Source: Pseudomonadota bacterium
GTDB lineage: Bacteria; Pseudomonadota; Alphaproteobacteria; Rickettsiales; UBA1997
Assembly: GCA_018970485.1 (NCBI GenBank)
Contig: JAGWWH010000006.1
Location: forward strand, 1-57,271
Length of the DNA: 57,271 nt
Direction: 5' to 3'
Shown piece by piece: positions 9,466-18,353 of this stretch; the stretch's first letter is position 1, and every line of letters begins with the position of its first letter. A program made the position numbers and the translations under genes. The notes under the pieces were generated by a model. It saw only the letters and a list, made by a program, of their open reading frames with translations, made no database searches and was not told the DNA's origin.

Positions 9466-9582
9466 AAATTGACCATTTAGGTCAATTTGCCGGAGATAAA
9501 TCTCCGTCGCTCAAGCCCCGCTTTAAGCTAAAAATGTGCATTTAGCACATTTTTACGGTGCTAACGCACCGTCGCTTAAAGC
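9466..9582. repeat. Hairpin island: two tandem units with covarying stems
   Basis: Unit 1 has stem 9466-9474/9480-9488 with loop ATTTA, then stem 9492-9496/9501-9505, then GTCGCTCAAGC. Unit 2 has stem 9530-9539/9545-9554 with the same loop ATTTA, then stem 9557-9561/9566-9570, then GTCGCTTAAAGC. Loops and spacers are conserved between the units. The stem bases differ on both sides so that pairing stays perfect. An outer pair, GCTTTAAGC (9520-9528) and GCTTAAAGC (9574-9582), encloses unit 2. Confidence 0.8.
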
Positions 9583-9583
9583 C

Positions 9584-9619
9584 CAGCACCTATTATTATT
9601 ACATCAAAAGTTTTCATTT
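9584..9619 (-). repeat. 36-bp repeat, copy 2 (orphan flavoprotein 5' end)
   Basis: Duplicate of 9292-9327 with one mismatch, ending just before the pilin-like gene's stop. It contains the start codon but no continuing frame. Confidence 0.85.
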
Positions 9620-9632
9620 ATGGATAATCATA

Positions 9633-10505
9633 TTAGTTATTAATTTGAATTCCCCATTTTTGTCCTAAATAATTTTCAATAGATCTTCTTTCTTCAGTTG
9701 TTACAGCGCGGTTTATTAAAATTATTTCTGCGATATAACCTTTCCACGGTTGGCTGGTAATAGAGGATGCAAAAGATCCAACAGAATAACCAGCTAGGCA
9801 AGGTGTTTTTCCTGGTGACTGAGTACTTGTTCCAACTGAAGTGCCATTAATATATCCTGAACTTGTGGAACCGCTCATAGTGGCGCTATAAACTTTTGGA
9901 ATTTTAGACATAGGTGCACTGCCACTAAAGGTTGCATTCAAGTTTACCCAAGCCGTAATATTACCATAAAAAGCTGTAAATTGATTAGATCCATTACTCA
10001 ATCCCAAATAATAACATTGATCTACATAGCCTGAAATAATTCTTCTGTAACCATTAACATCATCATTAGTTGCCACAACAAAAGCTGAAATATTAGTTGC
10101 AGTAAATAAAGTTGTGTTATTAAGAATATCATTAGTGCCATCAAATAAAAGTGCTGGAAGTCCTTTAATTGCGTTATTTGTTAATTTTGGCTTGTTAGTT
10201 GTTGCGGGAGCAGTTGAGTTATATTTGATTGAGTAAGGAGAAATGTCATACCACGTGCCAACAGAATTTGAATTTGAATCTGAAGCATCTATTGCTAAAT
10301 CAAAACTATTTACAGAAGTGGTTTCAAGCCACAAAGTTAAATCTTTTATACTATTAACCGGAGAGCTTTTAGTTAAAGATCTTGCTGTTTGCAATCTCAT
10401 TTTTGAAACTAAATCCCTTCCTTGAAATATACCAGCAATCAAGATTCCAACAACTAAAATAACTATTGCAAGTTCAATTAAGGAAAATGCTTTCTTACTT
10501 TTCAT
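9633..10505 (-). CDS. Prepilin-like protein with LamG-type domain
   Basis: The N-terminus KKAFSLIELAIVILVVGILI is a type IV prepilin leader and methylation motif: short charged leader, Phe+1-like position, Glu+5, then a hydrophobic helix. A prepilin peptidase would process it and insert it in the inner membrane. Residues ~55-285 look like a concanavalin/LamG beta-sandwich (LTLWLET, VGTWYDIS, GLPALLFDGTND, WKGYIAEIILINRAVTTEERRSIENYLGQKWGI), common in large pseudopilin-like proteins. It sits downstream of the adaptor gene in the same direction, so it may be co-transcribed with the secretion operon. No pilus assembly genes are in the window. Confidence 0.85.
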   Translation of the reverse strand: MKSKKAFSLIELAIVILVVGILIAGIFQGRDLVSKMRLQTARSLTKSSPVNSIKDLTLWLETTSVNSFDLAIDASDSNSNSVGTWYDISPYSIKYNSTAPATTNKPKLTNNAIKGLPALLFDGTNDILNNTTLFTATNISAFVVATNDDVNGYRRIISGYVDQCYYLGLSNGSNQFTAFYGNITAWVNLNATFSGSAPMSKIPKVYSATMSGSTSSGYINGTSVGTSTQSPGKTPCLAGYSVGSFASSITSQPWKGYIAEIILINRAVTTEERRSIENYLGQKWGIQINN

Positions 10506-10583
10506 TTTATTATTTTTGATTTTTTTGTCATTGTAAGCAATAAATCTAAAAACTTATGATTTACTTGTTAAGATCTTTTTATC

Positions 10584-11558
10584 CTACTCTTCTCTAAATG
10601 CCTTATAAGCAGATTCTTTAATTGGTGTTAATAAATATTGCAACATTGTTCGTGAACCAGTGATAATAAAAGCAGTAACTGGCATTCCCGGTGTAAGCTT
10701 CACATCCTCTTTTAGTTTCTTCAATTCTGCATCAGGAATTTCAATTCGTGCTTTAAAATAAACTTGTCCATTCATTTCATTTTTAAAAGAATCTCCAGAA
10801 ATAGTTTCTAACTTGCCATCTAATTTTGGCATTAATCTTGCTTTATAGGCAGTCAATTGAACTTTTGCTGTCATTCCTTTGGTCAGTAAATCTATATCAG
10901 CAGGATTAACCATTACTTCAGCAATCAAGTGGTCATCTTTTGGAACGATAAACATAATTTCAGATGCTGGAGCAATAACACCGCCAATTGTTTGATGTTT
11001 TAAATCCATAATCACTCCTGACGTTGGAGCTTTAATTACTGATCTTTCTAAAGTATCAAGTGCAGCTTTATGTTCACTTTGAAGGCTTGCAATATTAGAA
11101 ATTAATTCACCAAGCTTTCCTTCAGCTTCATGAAGTTGTTTTTGTAAATCAAATTTTCTGGTCAAAGATGTGTTAGAATTTTTTAATAGTTCATTAACAG
11201 TGTGAAGCTCATTTTTTAAAGCTGATATGCGTTTTTCTGTTGCTGATTTCTGAAACTCTGATCCTCTTATTCCTTCCAAAACTTGACTTATTTTTGCCTT
11301 TACCTGAACTGTATCAAGAACAATCAAATCTTGTCCCTCTTCTACAAATTGTCCCTCGCTCACTTTAACTTCTGCAACAATTCCTCCTTCAAGATGAGAA
11401 ATAGTTTTTTTATTAGAAGTTAAAATAATTTCACCATTAGCAACAACACTTGAGTTAATTGGTGCGAATGCCGCCCAAATAAAAAAACAAAGTAAAAAGC
11501 CAATTATAATTTTGGTTGCAAGTGTTAAATAAGTTTTTTGTTCAATGTTGTTTTTCAT
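10584..11558 (-). CDS. Type I secretion periplasmic adaptor (HlyD/PrtE family)
   Basis: Membrane fusion protein that links the ABC exporter to the TolC-like channel. A single N-terminal membrane helix (~15-32) is followed by a lipoyl/barrel half (ANGEIILTSNKKTISHLEGGIVAEV with VSEGQFVEEGQDLIVLD), a short coiled-coil hairpin (~85-165), the second lipoyl half (VIKAPTSGVIMDL) and a beta-barrel region ending AYKAFREE. At 324 aa it is shorter than the usual ~430-470 because the coiled coil is short. It lies 126 bp after the ABC gene, and that gap holds a palindromic repeat. Confidence 0.93.
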   Translation of the reverse strand: MKNNIEQKTYLTLATKIIIGFLLCFFIWAAFAPINSSVVANGEIILTSNKKTISHLEGGIVAEVKVSEGQFVEEGQDLIVLDTVQVKAKISQVLEGIRGSEFQKSATEKRISALKNELHTVNELLKNSNTSLTRKFDLQKQLHEAEGKLGELISNIASLQSEHKAALDTLERSVIKAPTSGVIMDLKHQTIGGVIAPASEIMFIVPKDDHLIAEVMVNPADIDLLTKGMTAKVQLTAYKARLMPKLDGKLETISGDSFKNEMNGQVYFKARIEIPDAELKKLKEDVKLTPGMPVTAFIITGSRTMLQYLLTPIKESAYKAFREE

Positions 11559-11580
11559 AACTTCTTAGGTATAAATTAAA

Positions 11581-11672
11581 GTGTCATCCTGAACCTTACA
11601 ATCGCTTTCAGCGATTGTTGGTGAAGGATCTCATCAAATGTAAGAGATTCTTCGCTGCGCTCAGAATGACAC
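11581..11672. repeat. Palindromic repeat, family A, copy 1
   Basis: Outer arms GTGTCATCCTGA and TCAGAATGACAC pair with one mismatch. An inner perfect stem (ACAATCGCT/AGCGATTGT) follows the left arm. The same layout, with different inner stem bases, recurs at 20837-20930. It lies between exporter and adaptor genes and could process or attenuate the operon transcript. Confidence 0.8.
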
Positions 11673-11684
11673 GTAATCAAATAA

Positions 11685-13343
11685 TCACTTACTACCAAAA
11701 CTCTCAATTACTTTCAGAGAACTTTCAAAGCTCTTAATCTCGCCATTATGTAAAACCATAATCTTATCAGTAACTCTTAAAATTGATGGCTTATGAGAAA
11801 TTAAAAAAACTGTAACCTTATTTTGTTTTGCATTAATCACCGCATTAAGAAGAGCGTTCTCACCTTCAATATCAAGATTTGAATTTGGCTCATCAAGAAT
11901 TAAAACTTTTGGATTGCCGTAAAAAGCACGCGCTAAAGCTAATCTTTGCTTTTGTCCGGCAGAAATATTTGTAATACCAACTTCAGTTTCATAACCTTGT
12001 GGAAATGACATAATTAAATCGTGAACTCCCGCTTTCATTGCTGCCGTAATCACATCTTCATCCTTAGCTTTAGAATCAAAGCGTGAAATATTTTCTTTAA
12101 TTGTGGCGTGAAATAATTCAACATCTTGCGGTAAATAACCAATGTAATTGCCAATTTGCGCCTCATCCCATAAATTTAGCGGCGAAGAATCAAGCATAAT
12201 TTTTCCACGGCTTGCCTCAAAAATTCCGCTAAGCAATCTTGCTAAGGTTGTTTTACCACTTCCTGATTTTCCAATAATTCCAATCACTTCACCAGCATTA
12301 ACTTTAAAAGAAATTCCCTTGATAACTAAAGCCTGACCTAAAGTGTAAACTAAACCTTCGCAATCTATGTTTCCAAGTGGTTCTGGCAATATTGTCTTTT
12401 TTGCATCAGAAATATTTTTGAGAGAATTTTTTAATCTTTCATAAGATTTTTTTAATGACACTAAAGATTGAAATATAGCTGGTGACGCATCAAATGGTGC
12501 TAAAACCTTTCCTGATAAAATTGATATTGCAATCATTCCACCAGAAGACATTTTTCCTTTTATAATTAAAACTGCTGAAATGAAGGTAATTGAAATTTGC
12601 ATAACATAGCGCAAATTCTTGGTTATAGTGGCAATTGTTTTAGTTTTCTTTTTAACTATCGCTTCAAGATTTTTTTGTACTTCTAAATCACTCTCATATT
12701 TTTTATTTAAATTATCAATCATTCCCATTCCAACAATCACTTCAGAATTGCGGGTTAGAAGATCTAATTTTCTTGCCGAAATAATTTGCGCTTCGTTTAA
12801 TTTTTCACTATCTTCTCTTAATAATTTTTGATTTAGAAAAGCAATTGCTGCAAGGATTAAAGCAAATCCTAAAATAACAAAACCAAGAATAAAATTAATG
12901 TAAAAAATTGCTGCTAAGAAAACCACAACCCAAGGAACATCAAATATCAGCGCCAAATTTGGGCTAGTAATAAAAGATTTAATTCCATTTAAATCCCTCA
13001 AATGTTGATTGCTAATATTTGAATTAACTGAGTCCTTAATATTTTTTGCAAATGTAGTTAGAGATAATTCTTTTTCAAAGGCACTTGCCGCAAAATTAAA
13101 TGCCATATCACGCACATTAGTTAAAAAACTCATGGCACATAGGCAAAGAAATATAATTATTGAAAGATAGGTAAGAGTTTCAATTGATGATGAGTTAAGA
13201 ACGCGATCAAGCACTTGCATTGAGTAAATTGGCAGTGCCAAGCTCAAAACATTAATCACAAAACTGAAAATAAAACAATGCCAAAAGCAATTGGATAATG
13301 ATTTAAACGTATTAAGGATTGGATTTTTTTCTAGCGCTTTCAT
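11685..13343 (-). CDS. Type I secretion ABC transporter, permease-ATPase (PrtD/HlyB-like)
   Basis: Inner-membrane exporter that powers one-step secretion of RTX-type substrates. The N-terminal ~310 residues carry about six membrane helices (starting FWHCFIFSFVINVLSLALPI). The C-terminal ATPase has Walker A GKSGSGKTTLARLLSG, Q-loop YLPQDVELF, signature NISAGQKQRLALARAFYG, Walker B KVLILDEPNSNLD and H-loop FLISHKPS. There is no N-terminal C39-like domain, which fits the PrtD group. Its start overlaps the TolC-like gene's stop (ATGA at 13340-13343), indicating coupled translation. Confidence 0.95.
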   Translation of the reverse strand: MKALEKNPILNTFKSLSNCFWHCFIFSFVINVLSLALPIYSMQVLDRVLNSSSIETLTYLSIIIFLCLCAMSFLTNVRDMAFNFAASAFEKELSLTTFAKNIKDSVNSNISNQHLRDLNGIKSFITSPNLALIFDVPWVVVFLAAIFYINFILGFVILGFALILAAIAFLNQKLLREDSEKLNEAQIISARKLDLLTRNSEVIVGMGMIDNLNKKYESDLEVQKNLEAIVKKKTKTIATITKNLRYVMQISITFISAVLIIKGKMSSGGMIAISILSGKVLAPFDASPAIFQSLVSLKKSYERLKNSLKNISDAKKTILPEPLGNIDCEGLVYTLGQALVIKGISFKVNAGEVIGIIGKSGSGKTTLARLLSGIFEASRGKIMLDSSPLNLWDEAQIGNYIGYLPQDVELFHATIKENISRFDSKAKDEDVITAAMKAGVHDLIMSFPQGYETEVGITNISAGQKQRLALARAFYGNPKVLILDEPNSNLDIEGENALLNAVINAKQNKVTVFLISHKPSILRVTDKIMVLHNGEIKSFESSLKVIESFGSK

Positions 13344-14584
13344 AACTCTCCACTTAATGCTTTAATGGTGAAATAACTAATGAGTGCATCACCTTCAATC
13401 GTTGTTAATTGTTTTTCTAGATCTGCAACATCTACTTTCTTCAATAGCAATTCCATATGACCAATATCTTTTTTCTTAAATCGATCTTCAGCTAAAGAAA
13501 GAGATTCATTGGCACCATTTAAAAGTTCCACAAAAGAAGCAGAACTTTCTCTAAGAGAAATAAATTTGTTATATTCTTCACTTACTCCCTTCTCAACTTC
13601 TTCTATAGCTAATTTATGCTCTAATTCTGCTATTTGTTTTTGTTTATTTGCTTTGGCAATTGAGGTATATTCAGAGCCAGATTGAAAAATTGGAATCGTA
13701 AAATCGAAATAAGCAGCATCGCTATTAACGGAAGAACCACCAAAATAATAAGATGATTTCTGGCGATCTCTTTGTAATGAAAATGAAATTTTTGGTAATA
13801 ACTTACCTCTTTCCGCTGATACAGCTGACTTTGCTGCCTTCACAGAATAGCGTGCAGATTTTATTTTAGGATTATCAGTTGTTGCTGAAGAAAAAACATT
13901 CTCAAAACTTTCTAACTTTGAAGCTATTGTTGGCTTAACAATATTGTTAGGCTTTTGTTTAACTAAATTCTCAAACTTTAATTCATACTCACGTAAAAGA
14001 GTTTTATTTTTTTCAGCATCAATAATTATGTTCTGATTTTTAACTTCATATTCATTATATTCACCATAGGAAATATCTTTTAGTTTTAATCTTTGTTTTG
14101 CCAATTCAAGAATTTTTTTATAGCTAGAAATTTGATCTGATTCAATTTCAATAATTCTTCGTAACTTAAAAATTGATACATAACTCTCTGCAACTAACAA
14201 AGAAACGTCGCTCTTTTTTGCTTTCAAACTTTCTTTTGCCGCATCAGTTTTATACTTCGCTTCTTTAACTCTTGAAACACCTTGAAAACCTGTAAATAAA
14301 GGCTGACTTACTGTAAAAGTTCTGGTATTTTCTTTAAGATCAAAATTTTGAGTTGAAGTTGTAGTGGTTCTATTACCATCATGATGGTTAAAACTTGCAT
14401 TCGGTAAGAACATAGTTGCTGCGTCAGCTTTTGACAATTCAGTTAATTCTGATTTCTTTTCTTCAATTTGAACTTCAGTGCTTTGTTGTTTGGCACTTAT
14501 TATTGCTTCTTCAAGAGTAAGTGCAAAGGCTGTGGAAGTGGTTAATGTAATAATAAAAAAAACAATATATCTTACGAAAAACAT
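13340..14584 (-). CDS. TolC-family outer membrane channel
   Basis: First gene of the secretion operon. A signal peptide (MFFVRYIVFFIITLTTSTAFA) precedes a mature chain with the duplicated TolC helical-hairpin layout: LTLEEAIISAKQQSTEVQIEE near the start and heptad-rich stretches near 150-230 and 310-400. The motifs VSQPLFTGFQG and FDFTIPIFQSG are the two beta-strand segments of the barrel. Length 414 aa is usual for type I secretion outer membrane factors. A dedicated channel next to the exporter suggests a self-contained system. Confidence 0.92.
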   Translation of the reverse strand: MFFVRYIVFFIITLTTSTAFALTLEEAIISAKQQSTEVQIEEKKSELTELSKADAATMFLPNASFNHHDGNRTTTTSTQNFDLKENTRTFTVSQPLFTGFQGVSRVKEAKYKTDAAKESLKAKKSDVSLLVAESYVSIFKLRRIIEIESDQISSYKKILELAKQRLKLKDISYGEYNEYEVKNQNIIIDAEKNKTLLREYELKFENLVKQKPNNIVKPTIASKLESFENVFSSATTDNPKIKSARYSVKAAKSAVSAERGKLLPKISFSLQRDRQKSSYYFGGSSVNSDAAYFDFTIPIFQSGSEYTSIAKANKQKQIAELEHKLAIEEVEKGVSEEYNKFISLRESSASFVELLNGANESLSLAEDRFKKKDIGHMELLLKKVDVADLEKQLTTIEGDALISYFTIKALSGEL

Positions 14585-14626
14585 CGTGGTTAAAAGTTTT
14601 TGGTTGTTTAAATATGGCTAACAAAG

Positions 14627-14703
14627 TCTTATCCGCCGGTTGAGCAAGAATAAGATACAAGCAGCTTCTCTTGGTTTGTCACAAGCTCAACCGGCGAGAA
14701 GCT
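14627..14703. repeat. Conserved-loop hairpin repeat, family B (tail-to-tail pair)
   Basis: Two copies of a GGTTGAGC...AAACCAAG-type core in opposite orientation. One has stem TCTTAT/ATAAGA (14627-14632/14650-14655). The other has stem AGCTTCTC/GAGAAGCT (14663-14670/14696-14703). The core arms CGCCGGTTGAGC and GCTCAACCGGCG are also perfectly complementary to each other. It lies between the PopZ-like gene and the secretion operon and may act as a terminator. Confidence 0.75.
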
Positions 14704-14718
14704 TCTAAGCGAGTTTTC

Positions 14719-15990
14719 CTATTCCTTAGGTATAATTTTTTTGATTTCTTCACGAACAATTTTTTCCACCAAATCAGGCAAGTGATCATTCAACCATCTT
14801 TCTAGCCTTGATTCCATCAATTGAACAGCAAGCTCGTTAAGAGAAGAATCATTTTTATCAGTGAAAGCTTTTATTCCTTGAACAACGTTATTAGCTTCCA
14901 TCAATTTTTTAATTGACCCTGTTGTTTGCTGCAATGTGTCTTCATGTAACAAAGGACGAGATGGAGAAGGAGCCTTTCTGCTTGGAATTGCAGAAATAGT
15001 ATTGTTCATTTCCACAGGCATAGTCTGAATGGGAATATTAACATTCTGACTATAATTCACTGGTTTTACTTGCATAGCTTGGTCAGATTTTTGTGAAGAA
15101 GTGTTATCTTCTATATCAAGATCAATACCTACAAAATCTTCATCCTCTTCTTCTGGCTCAACCATTTTAGCCTTATCCTCAACTTTAGCTTGCGGTTTTT
15201 CTAATTCTTTTAATTTTTTTTCCTCTTCAAATTCAAATTCGTCATCTTCAAAATCTTCATCTTCTTCTTCAACCTCTTCTACAACTTGTTTTTGAAGCGC
15301 TTCTGGCTTTTTTTCATCTTCCTCAAATTCTTCAAAATCCACATCTAAATCATCATCTTCCTCAATTGTGTTAGATTTCATTTCTTGCTTAACTTCAGCA
15401 GGTTTAACTTCTGGTTTCATTTCTTGTTTTACGGGAGCAGGCTTCGCTTCCTGCTTCATTTGAGTTTCTTGATGATTATCTTCTTCAATATCAAAATCAT
15501 CATCTTCCAAATCTAAGTCTAACCCATGATCTTCTTCCTCTTGCTTAGCTTCTGGCTTTTTAGCAACGGCTTCTGCTTTATTAAGAATAAAATCTTCATC
15601 GTCAATATCTTCAATAACAGGTTGTGGCTCTTTTTTATTTTCAACCACACTCTCCTCTTCCTCCTCCTCAAATTCTTCTTCGAATTCATCTTCTAAATCT
15701 AAATCTTCTTCATGTAAAAAATCTTTTTTCCCTTCATCCTCATGCTCAAAAAGAAAATCGTTGTTATTTATTTTATCATCATCTTCTTTTTTATCATGGA
15801 TAAGATTCATATTTGGCTTGTTCTCAACATTCATTTCTGTGGCAGCCTCTTGTTTTGTCTCATTACCATGAGAAGATGGATAGTCAAAATCATTATCAAA
15901 AGCAGTTATGCTTTTTTGACCCTTTTCATCAAATTTCGCCATTTTTTGCTTGATACTTTCTAAAATCGAAAGAGTATTTTTTTCTGCCAT
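14719..15990 (-). CDS. PopZ-like polar organizing protein (DUF2497 C-terminus)
   Basis: The C-terminal ~45 residues (LNELAVQLMESRLERWLNDHLPDLVEKIVREEIKKI) match the helical oligomerisation region of PopZ/DUF2497. The N-terminus (NTLSILESIKQKMAKF) matches the short conserved client-binding helix. Between them lie ~300 residues of extremely acidic, Glu/Asp-rich low-complexity sequence with KPAEVKQEMK-like repeats. In alphaproteobacteria PopZ forms a cytoplasmic polar condensate that captures the chromosome origin and cell-cycle proteins, and an acidic disordered linker is a hallmark. The linker here is much longer than the roughly 80-100 residues of Caulobacter PopZ. Identification rests mainly on the two ends. 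Confidence 0.8.
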   Translation of the reverse strand: MAEKNTLSILESIKQKMAKFDEKGQKSITAFDNDFDYPSSHGNETKQEAATEMNVENKPNMNLIHDKKEDDDKINNNDFLFEHEDEGKKDFLHEEDLDLEDEFEEEFEEEEEESVVENKKEPQPVIEDIDDEDFILNKAEAVAKKPEAKQEEEDHGLDLDLEDDDFDIEEDNHQETQMKQEAKPAPVKQEMKPEVKPAEVKQEMKSNTIEEDDDLDVDFEEFEEDEKKPEALQKQVVEEVEEEDEDFEDDEFEFEEEKKLKELEKPQAKVEDKAKMVEPEEEDEDFVGIDLDIEDNTSSQKSDQAMQVKPVNYSQNVNIPIQTMPVEMNNTISAIPSRKAPSPSRPLLHEDTLQQTTGSIKKLMEANNVVQGIKAFTDKNDSSLNELAVQLMESRLERWLNDHLPDLVEKIVREEIKKIIPKE

Positions 15991-16070
15991 AATTTAGGAT
16001 TTATTAAAAAATTATATTTTCACCAATCTAATCGATATGATTTTTTTATCACAAGAAATAAATAAAACAA

Positions 16071-18092
16071 ATGCAAAAAAATAAAAATTTATACAATTTG
16101 ATAATCTGGACTTTAATTGGAATAATTGGTGCTGCTGCTTTTGGTGGAATTGCCTTGATTCGTGGTGAAAAAATTTCCTCACTATGGTTTATCACATCTT
16201 GTATTTGCGTAGAACTTATAGCTTATCGTTTTTATAGCGCATTTATTGCCGCAAAAATCTTATCTATAGATGAAAATCGTGATACTCCTGCTTTTAGAAT
16301 GAATGATGGTAAAGATTTTGTACCAACTAAAAAATGGATTGTCTTTGGTCATCACTTTGCGGCAATTGCTGGCCCAGGTCCTTTAATTGGTCCAACTTTA
16401 GCAGCACAATTTGGCTATTTACCGGGAACTTTATGGATTTTAATTGGCTGCGTTTTAGCTGGTGCAGTACAAGATATGATCATTTTATTTTCTTCAATTA
16501 GAAGAGATGGAAAAAGTTTGGGTCAGATGATAAAAGATGAGCTTGGCTCAGTTGCAGGTTACGCCGCATTAATTGGCACTTTAGCAATAATTGTAATTTT
16601 AATTTCAGTTTTGGGATTAGTTATTGTAAAAGCTTTAATGCACAGCCCATGGGGAACTTTCACCGTGGCACTTACCATTCCAATTGCAATGTTTGTTGGA
16701 ATTTATCTTTCTTACATCAGACCAAATAAGGTTTTTGAAGGAACTATAATTGGCGTGCTATTATTTTTACTTGCTGTTTATAGCGGAAAAATTGTGCATT
16801 ATGACCCTGCTCTCTCACATTTTTTTGACTTTAATGGAAAATTTTTGGCCATTTCAATAATCATTTATGGATTCATGGCAGCAGCACTTCCAGTTTGGCT
16901 TCTTCTTGCTCCACGTGATTACTTATCTTCATTTTTAAAATTAGGAACAATTGGACTTTTAGCAATTGCAATATTGATCTTTAGACCAGAAATTCAAATG
17001 CCAGCTTTAACGCAATTTATTGATGGTTCAGGTCCTATATTTAGCGGCAAAATTTTTCCATTTTTATTTATTACAATTGCTTGCGGTGCAATTTCAGGCT
17101 TTCACGCCTTAGTTGCTTCAGGAACAACACCAAAAATAATTTCAAATGAAAGAGATATTAGATTAGTTGGTTATGGCAGCATGTTGCTTGAAGGGGCAGT
17201 TGCTATGATGGCAATTATTGCAGCATGTGTTTTAGATCCAGGGATTTATTTTGCCATTAACTCTCCTATTGCGGCTTTCGCAAGCCCTGACAATCTAAGT
17301 GCAACAAATACTATCACTTCTTGGGGCTTTCCCGTAACAGTTGAAACAATGAATAATTTAGCAACTAAAATGGGTGAAAATACTTTATTTGCAAGAACTG
17401 GTGGCGCACCTTCCCTTGCGGTTGGAATGGCTCATATTTTTTCCTCAGCCTTTGGTGATGGCCTAATTGCAATGTGGTATCATTTTGCAATTATGTTTGA
17501 AGCAATATTTATTTTAACCACTCTTGATGCTGGAACCAGAGTTGCAAGATTCATGCTGCAAGACATGCTTGGTAATATTTACAAACCGCTTGGAAATAAT
17601 TCGTCAAATTTTTCTAATATCTTTTCAAGTGCCTTAATTGTAAGTGCTTGGGGCTATTTTCTTTATATGGGAGTTTTAGACCCTAATGGTGGAATAAATA
17701 TTTTATGGCCGCTTTTTGGCATGTCGAACCAAATGCTTTCAGGCATCGCCATGGTTTTAGCAACTGTTCTTATTATTAAAAGCAATAAAAGAAAATATTT
17801 CTTTGTAACTGCACTGCCTCTATTATTTTTAATAAGCGTTACATCTTACGCAGTTTTTCAAAAAGTATTTTCCCCTGAAGCTAAAATTGGTTTTTTTGCC
17901 ATGGCAGAAAAACTCCAATATGAAATTGATTTAGGCTTTATCTGTCCTGATAAAATTGCAACCACTCAAAATTTAATTTTTAACCAAAAGCTGGTAGGTT
18001 ATATTGCTCTAAGCTTTGTAACAATTTTATGGATTGTATTTATTGAAGGCTTAAGAAAAAGCCTGCCTTATTTTAGAAAAAATTATAAATAA
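16071..18092 (+). CDS. cstA: Carbon starvation protein A / peptide-pyruvate transporter
   Basis: A 673-residue multipass inner membrane protein with the CstA signature FGHHFAAIAGPGPLIGPTLAA near residue 100 and ~16-18 hydrophobic segments. Other family landmarks are ACGAISGFHALVASGTTPK, TLDAGTRVARFMLQD and LWPLFGMSNQMLSGIAM. CstA proteins import peptides or pyruvate during nutrient limitation. The next gene encodes the small partner that usually accompanies it, starting at 18092 within this gene's stop codon. Promoter elements are not obvious in the AT-rich gap to the divergent PopZ-like gene. Confidence 0.96.
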   Translation: MQKNKNLYNLIIWTLIGIIGAAAFGGIALIRGEKISSLWFITSCICVELIAYRFYSAFIAAKILSIDENRDTPAFRMNDGKDFVPTKKWIVFGHHFAAIAGPGPLIGPTLAAQFGYLPGTLWILIGCVLAGAVQDMIILFSSIRRDGKSLGQMIKDELGSVAGYAALIGTLAIIVILISVLGLVIVKALMHSPWGTFTVALTIPIAMFVGIYLSYIRPNKVFEGTIIGVLLFLLAVYSGKIVHYDPALSHFFDFNGKFLAISIIIYGFMAAALPVWLLLAPRDYLSSFLKLGTIGLLAIAILIFRPEIQMPALTQFIDGSGPIFSGKIFPFLFITIACGAISGFHALVASGTTPKIISNERDIRLVGYGSMLLEGAVAMMAIIAACVLDPGIYFAINSPIAAFASPDNLSATNTITSWGFPVTVETMNNLATKMGENTLFARTGGAPSLAVGMAHIFSSAFGDGLIAMWYHFAIMFEAIFILTTLDAGTRVARFMLQDMLGNIYKPLGNNSSNFSNIFSSALIVSAWGYFLYMGVLDPNGGINILWPLFGMSNQMLSGIAMVLATVLIIKSNKRKYFFVTALPLLFLISVTSYAVFQKVFSPEAKIGFFAMAEKLQYEIDLGFICPDKIATTQNLIFNQKLVGYIALSFVTILWIVFIEGLRKSLPYFRKNYK

Positions 18093-18283
18093 TGAAAAAA
18101 TCTTTTTATAAAATTTGGACTTTCTTTAGATCAATTAAGGACTATATTGACGGCGATTTTGCTTATGAAAATTACTTAAAACATCACCAAAAATTTCACA
18201 AAGATGAAAAAGCTTTAGACAAAAAATCTTTTTTAAAAAATTTACAAAACAAGAAATGGAGCAAGATTAATCGTTGTTGCTAA
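18092..18283 (+). CDS. YbdD/YjiX-family small CstA partner
   Basis: A 63-residue protein with the family pattern YENYLKHHQKFHKDEKALDKKSF and a terminal Cys-Cys (NRCC). Homologues sit next to cstA-type transporters and are needed for, or modulate, their uptake activity. The start overlaps the cstA stop by one base (TAATG), so it is translationally coupled. Confidence 0.9.
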   Translation: MKKSFYKIWTFFRSIKDYIDGDFAYENYLKHHQKFHKDEKALDKKSFLKNLQNKKWSKINRCC

Positions 18284-18353
18284 CAAATGCTTGACCCTAT
18301 GATTTTTTTTATTAAAAACCTTAAGAGACTTATATCAACAACCAAATAAAAAT

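Noticed and set aside
9361-9620. CRISPR-like array reading of the hairpin island
   Set aside because: There are only two units, the repeats are palindromic structures rather than identical direct repeats, and there are no unique spacers.
15101-15295. Plus-strand Ser-rich frame opposite the acidic PopZ-like gene
   Set aside because: It is the antisense shadow of Glu/Asp codon runs, with no start context or conserved pattern.
18284-18353. Possible terminator after the YbdD-like gene
   Set aside because: There is a T run but no stem that I can form.
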